64,000 bases of DNA from Gordonia hongkongensis (lineage in GTDB: Bacteria; Actinomycetota; Actinomycetes; Mycobacteriales; Mycobacteriaceae), in contig NZ_CP095552.1 of NCBI RefSeq assembly GCF_023078355.1, forward strand, positions 1,860,001 to 1,924,000, given 5' to 3'. Below are positions 20,476-29,030 of the stretch, piece by piece. Below the pieces are notes generated by a model, which was given only the letters and a program-made list of their open reading frames with translations, made no database searches and was not told the DNA's origin. A program made the position numbers and the translations under genes. Position 1 is the first letter of the stretch. The number at the start of each line of letters is the position of its first letter.

Positions 20476-21681
20476 TCAGCGGGTGATCGTCAGCGGCAGC
20501 GTGGTGAAACGACGGACGAGAACCCCGGGCTCCCACGCCGTCTGCGTCAGATCGACCCGGAAAGCGGTCGTGGAGCGCAGCAGATGCTCGACCGCGAGGC
20601 GCGCCTGCAAGCGTGCCAATGTCGCCCCGACACACAGGTGCAGGCCCTTGCCGAACGCCAGGTGCGACCGCCGCGCCGCCGGATCGAGATCGATCGCGCC
20701 GGGATCGTCGAAATGCGCGGGATCCCGATTGGCGGCACCCCACATCAGGAACACATGTGACCCCGCCGGCAATGCGGAGTCGCCCAGCGTCGTGTCGGCG
20801 ACCACGTGCCGGAAATGCCCACGAAACGGGGTCTCGAGCCGAAGGGCCTCCTCCACGAACACCGGGATGAGCCCGGGGTCGCTGCGTAACCGTTCGACGA
20901 CGTCGGGATGGCGGTCCAACAGCCAGACGGCACTGTTGAGCAGGCTCGTGGTCGACTCGGCCCCGGCGGCGACCAGTTGGAACAGGATCATCACCGCGGT
21001 CTCGTGATCGAGACCGCCCTCGGCGACGCGGCGTGCCACCTCGACCAGCGCGGTCGGCCCGCTCGCTTCGCTCCCGGCGCCGGTGTCATTGTCTGCGTTG
21101 CTCATCGCCGCCGACAGATAAGCCGTCAGCTCACCGACCGCCGCGGTTGCCGTCGTCAGCTGGTCCGGCGTGATGACGCCGTCGATCAGGACGTTCGTCG
21201 CGATCGCCCACCGGGTCAGCGTGGCACGGTCGGCGACCGGCAATCCGATCACCGCCGTGGCGACCTCCATCGGAATCCGTTGCGCGACAGCGCTCACCCA
21301 ATCGATCCGGCCACCACGGAGATCGTCGGCCCATGCCTCCGTGATGTATCGACGAATGGTCGGTTCGAGCTCGCGGGTACGTGCCGGAGACACCGACCGC
21401 ATGGCGAGCTTCCGATGATCGCGGTGCCTGGCCCCGTCGGCGGTGGCGAGGACGTGCATAGCGTCGCCCAGGCCGGCGACCGGGAACTCCGAGACCGTGC
21501 CGTCGCCGTGCCACACCATCGTGGCGGTCAGGTTCGACGAGAAGTCCTCCGGGCGTCGGACCGCGTCGGCGATCAGGTCCCAGGAGCCGACGGCGAAGAA
21601 CGATGAATCCCCGATTCGCTGCACGGGCGAACCGGTGTGCAGACGCGAGTAGAAGGTCGTGGGATCGGCGGTGGTGTCCAT
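20476..21681 (-). CDS. Cytochrome P450
   Basis: About 401 residues, the size of a soluble bacterial class I P450 that needs a ferredoxin partner (none adjacent). The I-helix motif AAGAESTTS, the EEALRLETPFRG ExxR motif and the haem loop FGKGLHLCVGATLARLQ with the cysteine ligand are all intact, so the enzyme should be active. Substrate and CYP family cannot be told by eye. ATG 21681 is chosen over the upstream start because MDTTADPTTFYS begins the family-like region. It is transcribed divergently from a TetR regulator that probably controls it. Confidence 0.92.
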   Translation of the reverse strand: MDTTADPTTFYSRLHTGSPVQRIGDSSFFAVGSWDLIADAVRRPEDFSSNLTATMVWHGDGTVSEFPVAGLGDAMHVLATADGARHRDHRKLAMRSVSPARTRELEPTIRRYITEAWADDLRGGRIDWVSAVAQRIPMEVATAVIGLPVADRATLTRWAIATNVLIDGVITPDQLTTATAAVGELTAYLSAAMSNADNDTGAGSEASGPTALVEVARRVAEGGLDHETAVMILFQLVAAGAESTTSLLNSAVWLLDRHPDVVERLRSDPGLIPVFVEEALRLETPFRGHFRHVVADTTLGDSALPAGSHVFLMWGAANRDPAHFDDPGAIDLDPAARRSHLAFGKGLHLCVGATLARLQARLAVEHLLRSTTAFRVDLTQTAWEPGVLVRRFTTLPLTITR

Positions 21682-21813
21682 GGAGTCCAGCGTGGGCGAC
21701 CCCGGGCCGTCGACGCACGCATATCCCCGAAGTCGAGATCGGTGAGAAGTCACAGCACCATCCGGTGTCTCAGGCTAGCCTCGTGAACAGCTGGAACGTC
21801 CTTCATCGACAGG

Positions 21814-21830
21814 ATGGTTCGTCTCACCAT
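21814..21830. promoter_or_regulatory. Inverted repeat, candidate TetR operator
   Basis: ATGGT and ACCAT face each other across 7 bases, 15 bases before the TetR start and 133 bases before the P450 start. A shorter repeat, CACC-N4-GGTG, lies at 21756-21767. Either could be the operator of the divergent regulator. Confidence 0.4.
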
Positions 21831-21845
21831 GAGAACGGGGGAGCG

Positions 21846-22424
21846 ATGGCCCGGGACTGGCTGGTCGACGGAGACCGGCACGATGCTGCACGCGAGCGTC
21901 TGATCGCGCACGCGGCGGCCCTCATCGCACGCCGTGGCCTCGACGGGTTCGACCTCGACGAGCTCGGTCGTCGGGCGCACTGTTCGAGGGCGACGATCTA
22001 CCGCCATGCCGGCGGTCGGTCCGCGCTGATCGAGTCCGTGCTGGCCACCACGTCGGCACCGGTGCTCGCCGCCATCCGTGCGACCGTCGCGGATCTCACC
22101 GGGCCCGATCGCGCCCAGACGGCGATCATCGAGACCCTGCGCGCACTACGCGGCGACCGGGTCATCCGGCAGTTCCTCCGGCCCGACAACCTCATCGGCG
22201 CGACGCCAACCGTCCTGTCGTCCCCCGCGGTGCACGCGGTGGCCGCCGATCTGGTCGGCGTCGACCCCGATGATCCCGCGGATGCACGGTTCCTCATCCG
22301 TTCCGTTCTCGCCCTGCTGCTCTGGCCCGCCGAACCCGACGAGGAGGCGCGGAGCGCGGAATCGATCGTCGCCGGCATCTTCCGTCGGGACCCCGGCACC
22401 GACGACGACGGCCCGCACCCCTGA
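21846..22424 (+). CDS. TetR family transcriptional regulator
   Basis: 192 residues. The N-terminal helix-turn-helix is typical of TetR: ALIARRGLDGFDLDELGRR, then CSRATIYRHAGGRSALIE, where the recognition helix holds the conserved TIYRHAGGR. The C-terminal ligand domain is not recognisable. ATG 21846 has a GGGGGAG site; an upstream extension of the open frame runs into the P450 promoter and is rejected. Divergent placement 164 bp from the P450 suggests local control, with the ligand perhaps a P450 substrate. Its stop codon lies in the loop of a terminator hairpin. Confidence 0.88.
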   Translation: MARDWLVDGDRHDAARERLIAHAAALIARRGLDGFDLDELGRRAHCSRATIYRHAGGRSALIESVLATTSAPVLAAIRATVADLTGPDRAQTAIIETLRALRGDRVIRQFLRPDNLIGATPTVLSSPAVHAVAADLVGVDPDDPADARFLIRSVLALLLWPAEPDEEARSAESIVAGIFRRDPGTDDDGPHP

Positions 22425-22436
22425 GGGTGCGGGCCG
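22409..22436. terminator. Bidirectional stem-loop between tetR and sdhB
   Basis: A perfect 12-bp stem (22409-22420 with 22425-22436) with a CTGA loop. The TGA of the TetR gene is in the loop. It separates two convergent transcription units, the regulator and the sdhCDAB operon. Confidence 0.75.
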
Positions 22437-22466
22437 TTGCCGGGCTGCAGAGAAAGTTCGAATCGG

Positions 22467-23255
22467 CTAGCGCGAGAACATGAGTGCGCGCTTGACCTCC
22501 GAGATCGCCTGGGTGACCTGAATGCCACGCGGGCACGCGTCGGTGCAGTTGAACGTGGTGCGGCAACGCCACACACCGTCGACGTCGTTGAGGATGTCGA
22601 GTCGCTCGACGGCCCCCTCGTCGCGGCTGTCGAAGATGAACCGGTGCGCGTTGACGATCGCGGCGGGACCGAAGTACGAACCCTCGGTCCAGAAGACCGG
22701 GCAGCTCGTCGTACAGCAGGCGCACAGGATGCACTTGGTGGTGTCGTCGAACCGGGCGCGGTCGGCCTGGCTCTGGATGCGTTCGCGGGTCGGCTCGTTG
22801 CCCGAGGTGATCAGGAACGGCTTGATCGCGCGGAACGCGTCGAAGAACGGTTCCATGTCGACCACGAGATCCTTCTCCACCGGCAGGCCGCGGATCGGCT
22901 CGATGGTGATCGTGATCTCCTTGGACTTGTCCTTCGGGAGCATGTCCTTCATCAGCAGCTTGCAGGCGAGACGGTTGACGCCGTTGATCCGCATCGCGTC
23001 CGACCCGCACACGCCGTGGGCGCAACTACGACGGAACGTGAGCGTCCCGTCCAGGTAGCCCTTCACGTACAGGAGCAGGTTGAGCAGGCGGTCGGTCGGC
23101 AGCGCCGGGACGCGGAAGCTCTCGAAGCCCTGGGCGTCGGGATTCTCCGGGTTGAAGCGGAAGATCTTGAGCGTCACCATGGTGGCCTCGTCGGGCACCG
23201 GAGGCAACGGCGGATCGTCGGAAGACGGTGCGGGCTTGTCCAGAACAGATGTCAT
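22467..23255 (-). CDS. sdhB: Succinate dehydrogenase iron-sulfur subunit
   Basis: 262 residues carrying three Fe-S clusters that pass electrons from FAD to the membrane quinone site. The [2Fe-2S] cysteines are in RSCAHGVCGSDAM and NRLACK, and the [4Fe-4S]/[3Fe-4S] ligands in CILCACCTTSCP and CRTTFNCTDACPRG. Start ATG 23255 overlaps the sdhA stop by one base (TGATG), showing coupled translation. Last gene of the sdhC-D-A-B operon. Confidence 0.97.
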   Translation of the reverse strand: MTSVLDKPAPSSDDPPLPPVPDEATMVTLKIFRFNPENPDAQGFESFRVPALPTDRLLNLLLYVKGYLDGTLTFRRSCAHGVCGSDAMRINGVNRLACKLLMKDMLPKDKSKEITITIEPIRGLPVEKDLVVDMEPFFDAFRAIKPFLITSGNEPTRERIQSQADRARFDDTTKCILCACCTTSCPVFWTEGSYFGPAAIVNAHRFIFDSRDEGAVERLDILNDVDGVWRCRTTFNCTDACPRGIQVTQAISEVKRALMFSR

Positions 23256-25009
23256 CAGTACTTACGCTCCATCGGCTCGTAGCGGGTTTCCACGACCGGC
23301 TTGTACTCCAACTCGATGTCTGAAAGGAGGTCCGTGCCCTTTTTGTAGGCCATGGTGTGCCGCTTGTAGTTGACGTCGTCACGATCCGGGTAGTCCTCGC
23401 GTGCGTGACCGCCGCGCGACTCCTTGCGGTTCAGGGCTCCGGCCACCGTCACCTCCGCCATCTCCAGCAGGAAGCCGAGTTCGATGGCCTCGAGGAGATC
23501 GCTGTTGAAGCGCTTGCCCTTGTCATGGACTCGGATGTGGGCGTAGCGCTCCTTGAACCGGTGGATGTCGGTCAGGGCCTGCTTGAGGGTCTCCTCGGTG
23601 CGGAACACCGAGGCGTTCGCGTCCATCGAGGCCTGCAGCTCGGTACGGATGTCGGCGACGCGCTCGTGTCCGTGGTCGCTGAGCAGCAGCTCGAGCCACG
23701 AGTCGACCATCTCGGTGGGCGTCTCGGGGAGCTCGGCGAACTCGGCCGAGTTCGCGTAGTCCGCGGCCGCGATTCCCGCGCGTCGTCCGAAGACGTTGAT
23801 GTCGAGCAGCGAGTTGGTGCCCAGCCGGTTGGCTCCGTGGACCGACACGCACGCACACTCGCCGGCGGCGTACAGGCCGTGGACGACCTCGTCGTTGTTG
23901 CGCAGCACCTGACCGTTGATGTTGGTCGGGATGCCGCCCATGACGTAGTGACAGGTGGGGAACACCGGCACGTACTCGGTGACCGGGTCGACGCCGAGGT
24001 AGGTACGGGCGAACTCGGTGATGTCGGGGAGCTTCTCGTTGAGGACGTCCTCGCCGAGGTGGGTCACGTCGATGTAGACGTAGTCCTTGTTCGGGCCGGC
24101 ACCGCGACCTTCGAGCACCTCGAGCACCATCGACCGGGCCACGATGTCGCGCGGCGCGAGGTCCTTGATGGTGGGGGCGTAGCGCTCCATGAAACGCTCG
24201 CCGTCGGCGTTGCGCAGGATGCCGCCCTCACCGCGGACCGCCTCCGAGATGAGGATGCCGAGCCCCGCGAGACCCGTCGGATGGAACTGGTGGAACTCCA
24301 TGTCCTCGAGGGGCAGGCCCTTGCGGAAGATGATGCCCATGCCGTCGCCGGTCAGCGTGTGCGCGTTCGAGGTCGTCTTGTACATACGGCCCGAGCCGCC
24401 GGTGGCGAACACGATCGACTTGGCGTGGAAGACGTGGATCTCGCCGGTCGCGAGCTCGTAGGCGACGACACCGGTCGCGACCTGCTCGCCCTTCTCGTTC
24501 TCCGTGAGGCAGATGTCGAGGGCGTAGAACTCGTTGAAGAACTCGACGTCGTGCTTGACGCAGTTCTGGTAGAGCGTCTGCAGGATCATGTGGCCGGTGC
24601 GGTCGGCGGCGTAGCAGGCCCGCCGGACCGGGGACTTGCCGTGATCGCGGGTGTGGCCGCCGAAGCGTCGCTGATCGATCTTGCCCTCGGGTGTCCGGTT
24701 GAAGGGCAGGCCCATCTTCTCGAGATCGAGCACCGCGTCGATGGCCTCCTTGGCCATGATCTCGACGGCATCCTGATCGGCGAGGTAGTCACCACCCTTG
24801 ACGGTGTCGAAGGTGTGCCACTCCCAGTTGTCTTCCTCGACGTTGGCGAGTGCCGCACACATGCCGCCCTGGGCCGCGCCGGTGTGGCTGCGGGTCGGGT
24901 ACAGCTTGGTCAGCACCGCGGTGCGGGCCCGAGGGGCGGCTTCGATCGCCGCGCGCATGCCTGCGCCGCCGGCGCCCACGATGACGACGTCGTAGCGATG
25001 TTCCTGCAT
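23255..25009 (-). CDS. sdhA: Succinate dehydrogenase flavoprotein subunit
   Basis: 584-residue catalytic subunit that oxidises succinate to fumarate. The FAD fold begins VVIVGAGGAGMRAA. The covalent-flavin histidine is in RSHTGAAQGG. Active-site regions FHQFHPTGL, RDIVARSM and the ARG-His CHYVMGGI are present. ATG 25009 gives the standard N terminus; the open frame continues upstream through sdhD and sdhC in another sense and is not coding there. Neighbours are sdhD 14 bp before and sdhB overlapping after. Confidence 0.97.
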   Translation of the reverse strand: MQEHRYDVVIVGAGGAGMRAAIEAAPRARTAVLTKLYPTRSHTGAAQGGMCAALANVEEDNWEWHTFDTVKGGDYLADQDAVEIMAKEAIDAVLDLEKMGLPFNRTPEGKIDQRRFGGHTRDHGKSPVRRACYAADRTGHMILQTLYQNCVKHDVEFFNEFYALDICLTENEKGEQVATGVVAYELATGEIHVFHAKSIVFATGGSGRMYKTTSNAHTLTGDGMGIIFRKGLPLEDMEFHQFHPTGLAGLGILISEAVRGEGGILRNADGERFMERYAPTIKDLAPRDIVARSMVLEVLEGRGAGPNKDYVYIDVTHLGEDVLNEKLPDITEFARTYLGVDPVTEYVPVFPTCHYVMGGIPTNINGQVLRNNDEVVHGLYAAGECACVSVHGANRLGTNSLLDINVFGRRAGIAAADYANSAEFAELPETPTEMVDSWLELLLSDHGHERVADIRTELQASMDANASVFRTEETLKQALTDIHRFKERYAHIRVHDKGKRFNSDLLEAIELGFLLEMAEVTVAGALNRKESRGGHAREDYPDRDDVNYKRHTMAYKKGTDLLSDIELEYKPVVETRYEPMERKY

Positions 25010-25023
25010 GTTGTGGGTCTCCT

Positions 25024-25479
25024 TTAGCCGACGCTGTTGACGTCGAAGGTCAGGAGGGCGTAGGTGCCCATCGTGAGGACGAGGATCATCGACACGGCGA
25101 GCAGCACGTTCAGCCAGAAACGGGTCGAGTCCTTGCGGGAGTAGTCGGCGATGACGGTGCGCACACCGTTGCCGCCGTGCAGTTGGGCCAGCCACAGCAT
25201 GGTGAGGTCCCAGATCTGCCAGAAGGGTGAGCTCCACCGCGCGGCGACGAACGAGGAGTCGATGCGGTGCACGCCGCCGTCCCAGGCCAGCATGATGAAC
25301 ATGTGGCCGATCGTCAGGACGACGAGCAGCAGCCCGGAGAACCGCATGAACAGCCATGCGTTCTTCTCGAAGTTGCCGCCCTTGGGCTTGCGGGGCGAGC
25401 GCGGGTTGTCCAGGCTCGCGGGACGGTCGTGCTGAGTACCGAGGGTCTTGGCGACACCGGTGGCTTCCGAGGTGGTCAT
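25024..25479 (-). CDS. sdhD: Succinate dehydrogenase membrane anchor subunit
   Basis: 151 residues with three membrane helices (roughly FMRFSGLLLVVLTIGHMFIM, the WQIWDLTMLWLAQLHGGNG region and LNVLLAVSMILVLTMGTYAL). It anchors SdhAB and contributes to quinone and haem binding; the GHMFIM histidine is a candidate haem ligand. The long polar N terminus of about 40 residues is usual for actinobacterial SdhD. It starts 12 bp after sdhC. Confidence 0.92.
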   Translation of the reverse strand: MTTSEATGVAKTLGTQHDRPASLDNPRSPRKPKGGNFEKNAWLFMRFSGLLLVVLTIGHMFIMLAWDGGVHRIDSSFVAARWSSPFWQIWDLTMLWLAQLHGGNGVRTVIADYSRKDSTRFWLNVLLAVSMILVLTMGTYALLTFDVNSVG

Positions 25480-25491
25480 CTCTGGTGTCTC

Positions 25492-25896
25492 CTACAGGTG
25501 GCTGAACATGATCTGCAGCAGGCGGACCGTGCCGGCACCGAAGACGATGACGAACAGGGTCATGGCCACCCACAGCATCTGTCGCTGGTACTTGGGTCCC
25601 TTGGACCAGAAGTCCACGAGGATCAGGCGCACACCGTTGAAGGCGTGGAACAGGACGCACGCGACCAGGGCAATCTCCATGAGACCGATGATCGGCGTCT
25701 TGTAGGTCTCGATGATCTCGTCGTACTGATTGGGGTCGACTCGGATGACCGCGGTGTCGAGCACGTGTACGAAGAGGAAGAAGAAGATCGTGACGCCGGT
25801 GATGCGGTGCAGGACCCACGACCACATGCCGGGATCGCCGCGATAAAGAGATCGTCTGCGCACCGGGTCGGGTGCGACTTCGGTCGAGGTGCTCAT
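25492..25896 (-). CDS. sdhC: Succinate dehydrogenase cytochrome b556 subunit
   Basis: 134 residues from ATG 25896. It has three membrane helices: WVLHRITGVTIFFFLFVHVL, with the SdhC signature HRITG and a haem-ligand His in VHVLD; IGLMEIALVACVLFHAFNGVRLI; and LWVAMTLFVIVFGAGTVRLL. First gene of sdhCDAB. ATG 25917 is an alternative start. The 225-bp gap to the divergent cdd holds a strong IdeR-like iron box (26043-26061), suggesting iron control of this iron-rich complex. Confidence 0.93.
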   Translation of the reverse strand: MSTSTEVAPDPVRRRSLYRGDPGMWSWVLHRITGVTIFFFLFVHVLDTAVIRVDPNQYDEIIETYKTPIIGLMEIALVACVLFHAFNGVRLILVDFWSKGPKYQRQMLWVAMTLFVIVFGAGTVRLLQIMFSHL

Positions 25897-26042
25897 CGGG
25901 AAAGTGGCCTCCAACATCGTCGATGGACGCGTCGAATCGGCATGCTCCGACTCGACCATGGACCCATACGAAGAGACTCTAAACCCATGCACATTCCGGT
26001 GGTAAATTGCCCGAACCGATCTGGGCGACAAGACATTACGAC

Positions 26043-26061
26043 TTAGGTTTGCCTTACCCAA
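26043..26061. promoter_or_regulatory. IdeR/DtxR-like iron box between sdhC and cdd
   Basis: TTAGGTTTGCCTTACCCAA agrees with the IdeR consensus (TTAGGTTAGGCTAACCTAA) at 15 of 19 positions by my count, the best match seen in the window. It is 146 bases upstream of sdhC and 59 upstream of cdd. On the minus strand it overlaps a possible promoter, TTGGGT-N17-TAATGT, reading toward sdhC. Confidence 0.6.
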
Positions 26062-26120
26062 GCTTTGCGGTGATGAAATCCGGATGAACGGCCGATGACG
26101 CCGGGCGACAGGAGATCCAC

Positions 26121-26525
26121 GTGGTTACAGAAATCGATTGGGATGTGTTGCGGGACAAGGCCAGATCGATGATCGGTCGTGCTTACGCACCCTACTCCCG
26201 GTACCCGGTGGGCGCCGCCGGGATCACAGCCGAGGGCGGTGTCGTCGCCGGTTGCAATGTGGAAAATGTCTCATATGGCCTGGGTATCTGCGCCGAGGTC
26301 GCACTGGTCGCGGCCCTGGTGAACGACGGAGGCGGAGCGCTGCGGGCGGTCAGCGTCTGCGACGCCCGCGGGGCGGTTCTGATGCCGTGCGGACGGTGCC
26401 GACAGGTCCTGCTCGAACACGGCGGGCGCGAGCTCCTCGTCGACCACCCCGGTGGTCCCCGGATGCTCGCCGAGCTGCTTCCCGATGCCTTCGGACCCGA
26501 CGATCTCGAGGCGGTCCGTTCATGA
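26121..26525 (+). CDS. cdd: Cytidine deaminase
   Basis: 134-residue zinc enzyme of the tetrameric type that deaminates cytidine and deoxycytidine to uridine. The catalytic Cys-Ala-Glu is in GLGICAEVALVAAL and the other two zinc cysteines in LMPCGRCRQVL. NVENVSYGLG binds the ribose. GTG 26121 follows an AGGAGA site. Its stop overlaps the start of deoA, forming a nucleoside-salvage operon cdd-deoA-add. Confidence 0.95.
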   Translation: MVTEIDWDVLRDKARSMIGRAYAPYSRYPVGAAGITAEGGVVAGCNVENVSYGLGICAEVALVAALVNDGGGALRAVSVCDARGAVLMPCGRCRQVLLEHGGRELLVDHPGGPRMLAELLPDAFGPDDLEAVRS

Positions 26526-27859
26526 CGGTCGACGCCCGGGAGATCATCCACGCGGTGTCGGTGATCGCCACCAAGCGGGGCGGACACGAACTCGCCGACG
26601 CACAGATCGCGTGGATGGTCGACGGCTACACCCGCGGCGAGGTGGCGGCGGAACAGATGTCGGCATTGCTGATGGCCATATATCTGCGCGGGATGAATCG
26701 CCGTGAGATCGCGTCCTGGACGCACGCGATGATCGACAGCGGGCGCCGGATGGACCTGTCCGGTCTGCAGCGGGACGGGCGGCCGCTGGCCACCGTGGAC
26801 AAACACTCCACCGGCGGCGTCGGGGACAAGATCACCCTCCCGCTCACGCCGCTCGTCGCGTCGTTCGGTGTCGCGGTGCCGCAGCTGTCCGGTCGGGGGC
26901 TCGGTCACACCGGTGGGACGCTCGACAAGCTGGAGTCCATCCCGGGGTGGCGGGCCGAGGTGAGCACGTCTGACATGCTCGACCAGCTCGAGCGGGTCGG
27001 CGCGGTCATCTGTGCCGCAGGCGCCGACCTGGCACCCGCCGATCGCAAGCTCTACGCCCTGCGCGATGTCACGGGCACGGTCGAGTCCATTCCGCTGCTG
27101 GCGTCGTCGATCATGAGCAAGAAGATCGCCGAGGGCACCGGTGCGCTGGTCCTCGACGTCAAGACCGGGTCGGGTGCCTTCCTGCCCGACGAGGACGACG
27201 CGCGCGAACTGGCGTCGACCATGGTCGAACTCGGTCACGACGCCGGTGTCGACACCCGTGCGGTCATCACCGACATGGGCACACCGCTCGGACTCGCGAT
27301 CGGCAACGCCGTTGAGGTGGCCGAGTCGGTGGAGGTACTCGCCGGCGGCGGACCCGCCGACGTCGTCGAACTGACCCTGGCCCTCGCCCGGGAGATGCTC
27401 GACGCCGCTGGGCTCGTCGACGCCGACCCCGCAACCCATCTCGCCGACGGCCGGGCGATGGACACGTGGCGGGCGATGATCGCGGCGCAAGGTGGCGACC
27501 CCGATGCGCCCCTGCCGACGGCGCGCCACCACGACACCGTGACCGCGTCGGGCGACGGCATCGTCACCGAGATGGACGCGCGCGCGGTCGGCGACGCCGC
27601 GTGGCGACTCGGCGGCGGCCGATCGCAGCCGGGGGAGGCGGTCGCGGCAGAGGCGGGAGTGACCATCCATGCGAAGCCCGGTGATCGTGTCCGAGCCGGT
27701 CAACCGCTGTTCACCCTCCACACGCAGGATGAGGACCGGATCCCCGGAGCCCGCTCCTGCCTGGCCGGGGCGACGACCGTGGGGCCCGACTCCGCCGAAC
27801 ACGCGGGCGGCGCGCGCACCCGTCCACTGATCATCGACCGCGTTAGGTTTCCATCATGA
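26522..27859 (+). CDS. deoA: Thymidine phosphorylase
   Basis: 445 residues. Splits thymidine or deoxyuridine with phosphate to give the free base and deoxyribose-1-phosphate. The pyrimidine-nucleoside phosphorylase signature [20 protein letters not shown] is complete, and [11 protein letters not shown] binds phosphate. The C-terminal PYNP domain is present (GITVHAKPGD-like segment near 27660). ATG 26522 overlaps the cdd stop by four bases, and its stop overlaps add by ATGA. Confidence 0.96.
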   Translation: MTVDAREIIHAVSVIATKRGGHELADAQIAWMVDGYTRGEVAAEQMSALLMAIYLRGMNRREIASWTHAMIDSGRRMDLSGLQRDGRPLATVDKHSTGGVGDKITLPLTPLVASFGVAVPQLSGRGLGHTGGTLDKLESIPGWRAEVSTSDMLDQLERVGAVICAAGADLAPADRKLYALRDVTGTVESIPLLASSIMSKKIAEGTGALVLDVKTGSGAFLPDEDDARELASTMVELGHDAGVDTRAVITDMGTPLGLAIGNAVEVAESVEVLAGGGPADVVELTLALAREMLDAAGLVDADPATHLADGRAMDTWRAMIAAQGGDPDAPLPTARHHDTVTASGDGIVTEMDARAVGDAAWRLGGGRSQPGEAVAAEAGVTIHAKPGDRVRAGQPLFTLHTQDEDRIPGARSCLAGATTVGPDSAEHAGGARTRPLIIDRVRFPS

Positions 27860-28986
27860 CGACGCTGACCCCGGCGAACATCTCCCTCGCCCCGAAGGTG
27901 CTCCTCCACGACCACCTCGACGGCGGACTCCGGCCCGCGACGGTCCTCGAGTTGGCCCACGAGGTGGGATACGACGGCCTCCCGGCGGATGAGAACGGCA
28001 GGCAGATCGACGACGCCGAGACGCTCGGGCAGTGGTTCCGACGTGCGGCCGACAGCGGCTCGCTCGAGCGCTACCTCGAGACCTTCTCGCATACGGTCGC
28101 GGTGATGCAGACCGTCGGCGGGTTGGAACGCGTCGCGCGCGAGTGCGTGGAGGACCTCGCCGCCGACGGGGTCGTGTACGCCGAGGTGCGTTATGCGCCC
28201 GAACAGCATCTCGAAGGCGGGCTGACCCTCGACGAGGTCGTCGAGGCGGTGCTGCGGGGCTTCGCCGAGGGCGAGGCGGTCGCGGCCGAGCGGGGCCGGA
28301 CGATCACCGTGCGGTGCCTGGTCACCGCGATGCGCCACGCCGCCCGGTCACGCGAGATCGCCGAACTCGCGGTCCGCTACCGGGACCGGGGTGTCGTCGG
28401 TTTCGACATCGCCGGCGCCGAGGCGGGGCATCCGCCGACCCGCCATCTCGACGCCTTCGAATACATGCGGGCCAACTGTGCGCCCTTCACCATCCACGCC
28501 GGCGAGGCATTCGGGCTGCCGTCGATCCACGAGGCCATCGGCTTCTGCGGGACGGACCGGTTGGGTCACGGCGTCCGCGTCTTCGACGACATCGAACTCC
28601 CGGAGGGGGTCGATCTCGCGGCGCACTCGTTCGCGGGTGCGCGGCTGGGTCAGGTGGCGAACATCGTGCGGGACAAGCGGATTCCGCTGGAGCTGTGCCC
28701 GAGTTCGAATGTGCAGACCGGGGCGGTCGGTTCACTCGCCGAGCATCCGTTCAACGTGTTGGCGCGCCTACGGTTCCGGGTGACGGTGAACACCGACAAC
28801 CGACTGATGTCCGACACCACCATGAGCAAGGAATTCGGCCTGCTCGCCGATCGGTTCGGCTACGGCTGGGCGGATTTCGAACGGTTCACGGTGAACGCGA
28901 TGAAGTCGGCGTTCATCCACTTCGACGAGCGGCTGGCGTTCATCGACGACGTGATCAAGCCCGGCTACGCGGTGCTGCTCGGCTGA
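27856..28986 (+). CDS. add: Adenosine deaminase
   Basis: 376-residue metal-dependent TIM-barrel enzyme converting adenosine to inosine. Metal ligands are in [12 protein letters not shown] (two His). The catalytic Glu is in IHAGEAFG, the His in RLGHGVRV, and the Asp pair in NTDNRLMSD. Third gene of cdd-deoA-add with a four-base overlap. A hairpin terminator overlaps its stop codon. Confidence 0.96.
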   Translation: MTTLTPANISLAPKVLLHDHLDGGLRPATVLELAHEVGYDGLPADENGRQIDDAETLGQWFRRAADSGSLERYLETFSHTVAVMQTVGGLERVARECVEDLAADGVVYAEVRYAPEQHLEGGLTLDEVVEAVLRGFAEGEAVAAERGRTITVRCLVTAMRHAARSREIAELAVRYRDRGVVGFDIAGAEAGHPPTRHLDAFEYMRANCAPFTIHAGEAFGLPSIHEAIGFCGTDRLGHGVRVFDDIELPEGVDLAAHSFAGARLGQVANIVRDKRIPLELCPSSNVQTGAVGSLAEHPFNVLARLRFRVTVNTDNRLMSDTTMSKEFGLLADRFGYGWADFERFTVNAMKSAFIHFDERLAFIDDVIKPGYAVLLG

Positions 28987-28995
28987 GCAGCACCG
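28970..28995. terminator. Stem-loop at the end of the cdd-deoA-add operon
   Basis: An 11-bp perfect stem (28970-28980 with 28985-28995) with a GGCT loop, spanning the add stop codon, between convergent genes. Confidence 0.7.
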
Positions 28996-29030
28996 TCGCG
29001 GCCGGTTATGGGCGGAGAGGACTGCGCCCG

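Noticed and set aside
23357..25027. Long forward frame opposite sdhA (556 codons)
   Set aside because: Repetitive Val/Leu/Gly/Glu translation typical of antisense to a GC-rich gene; sdhA on the other strand is unambiguous.
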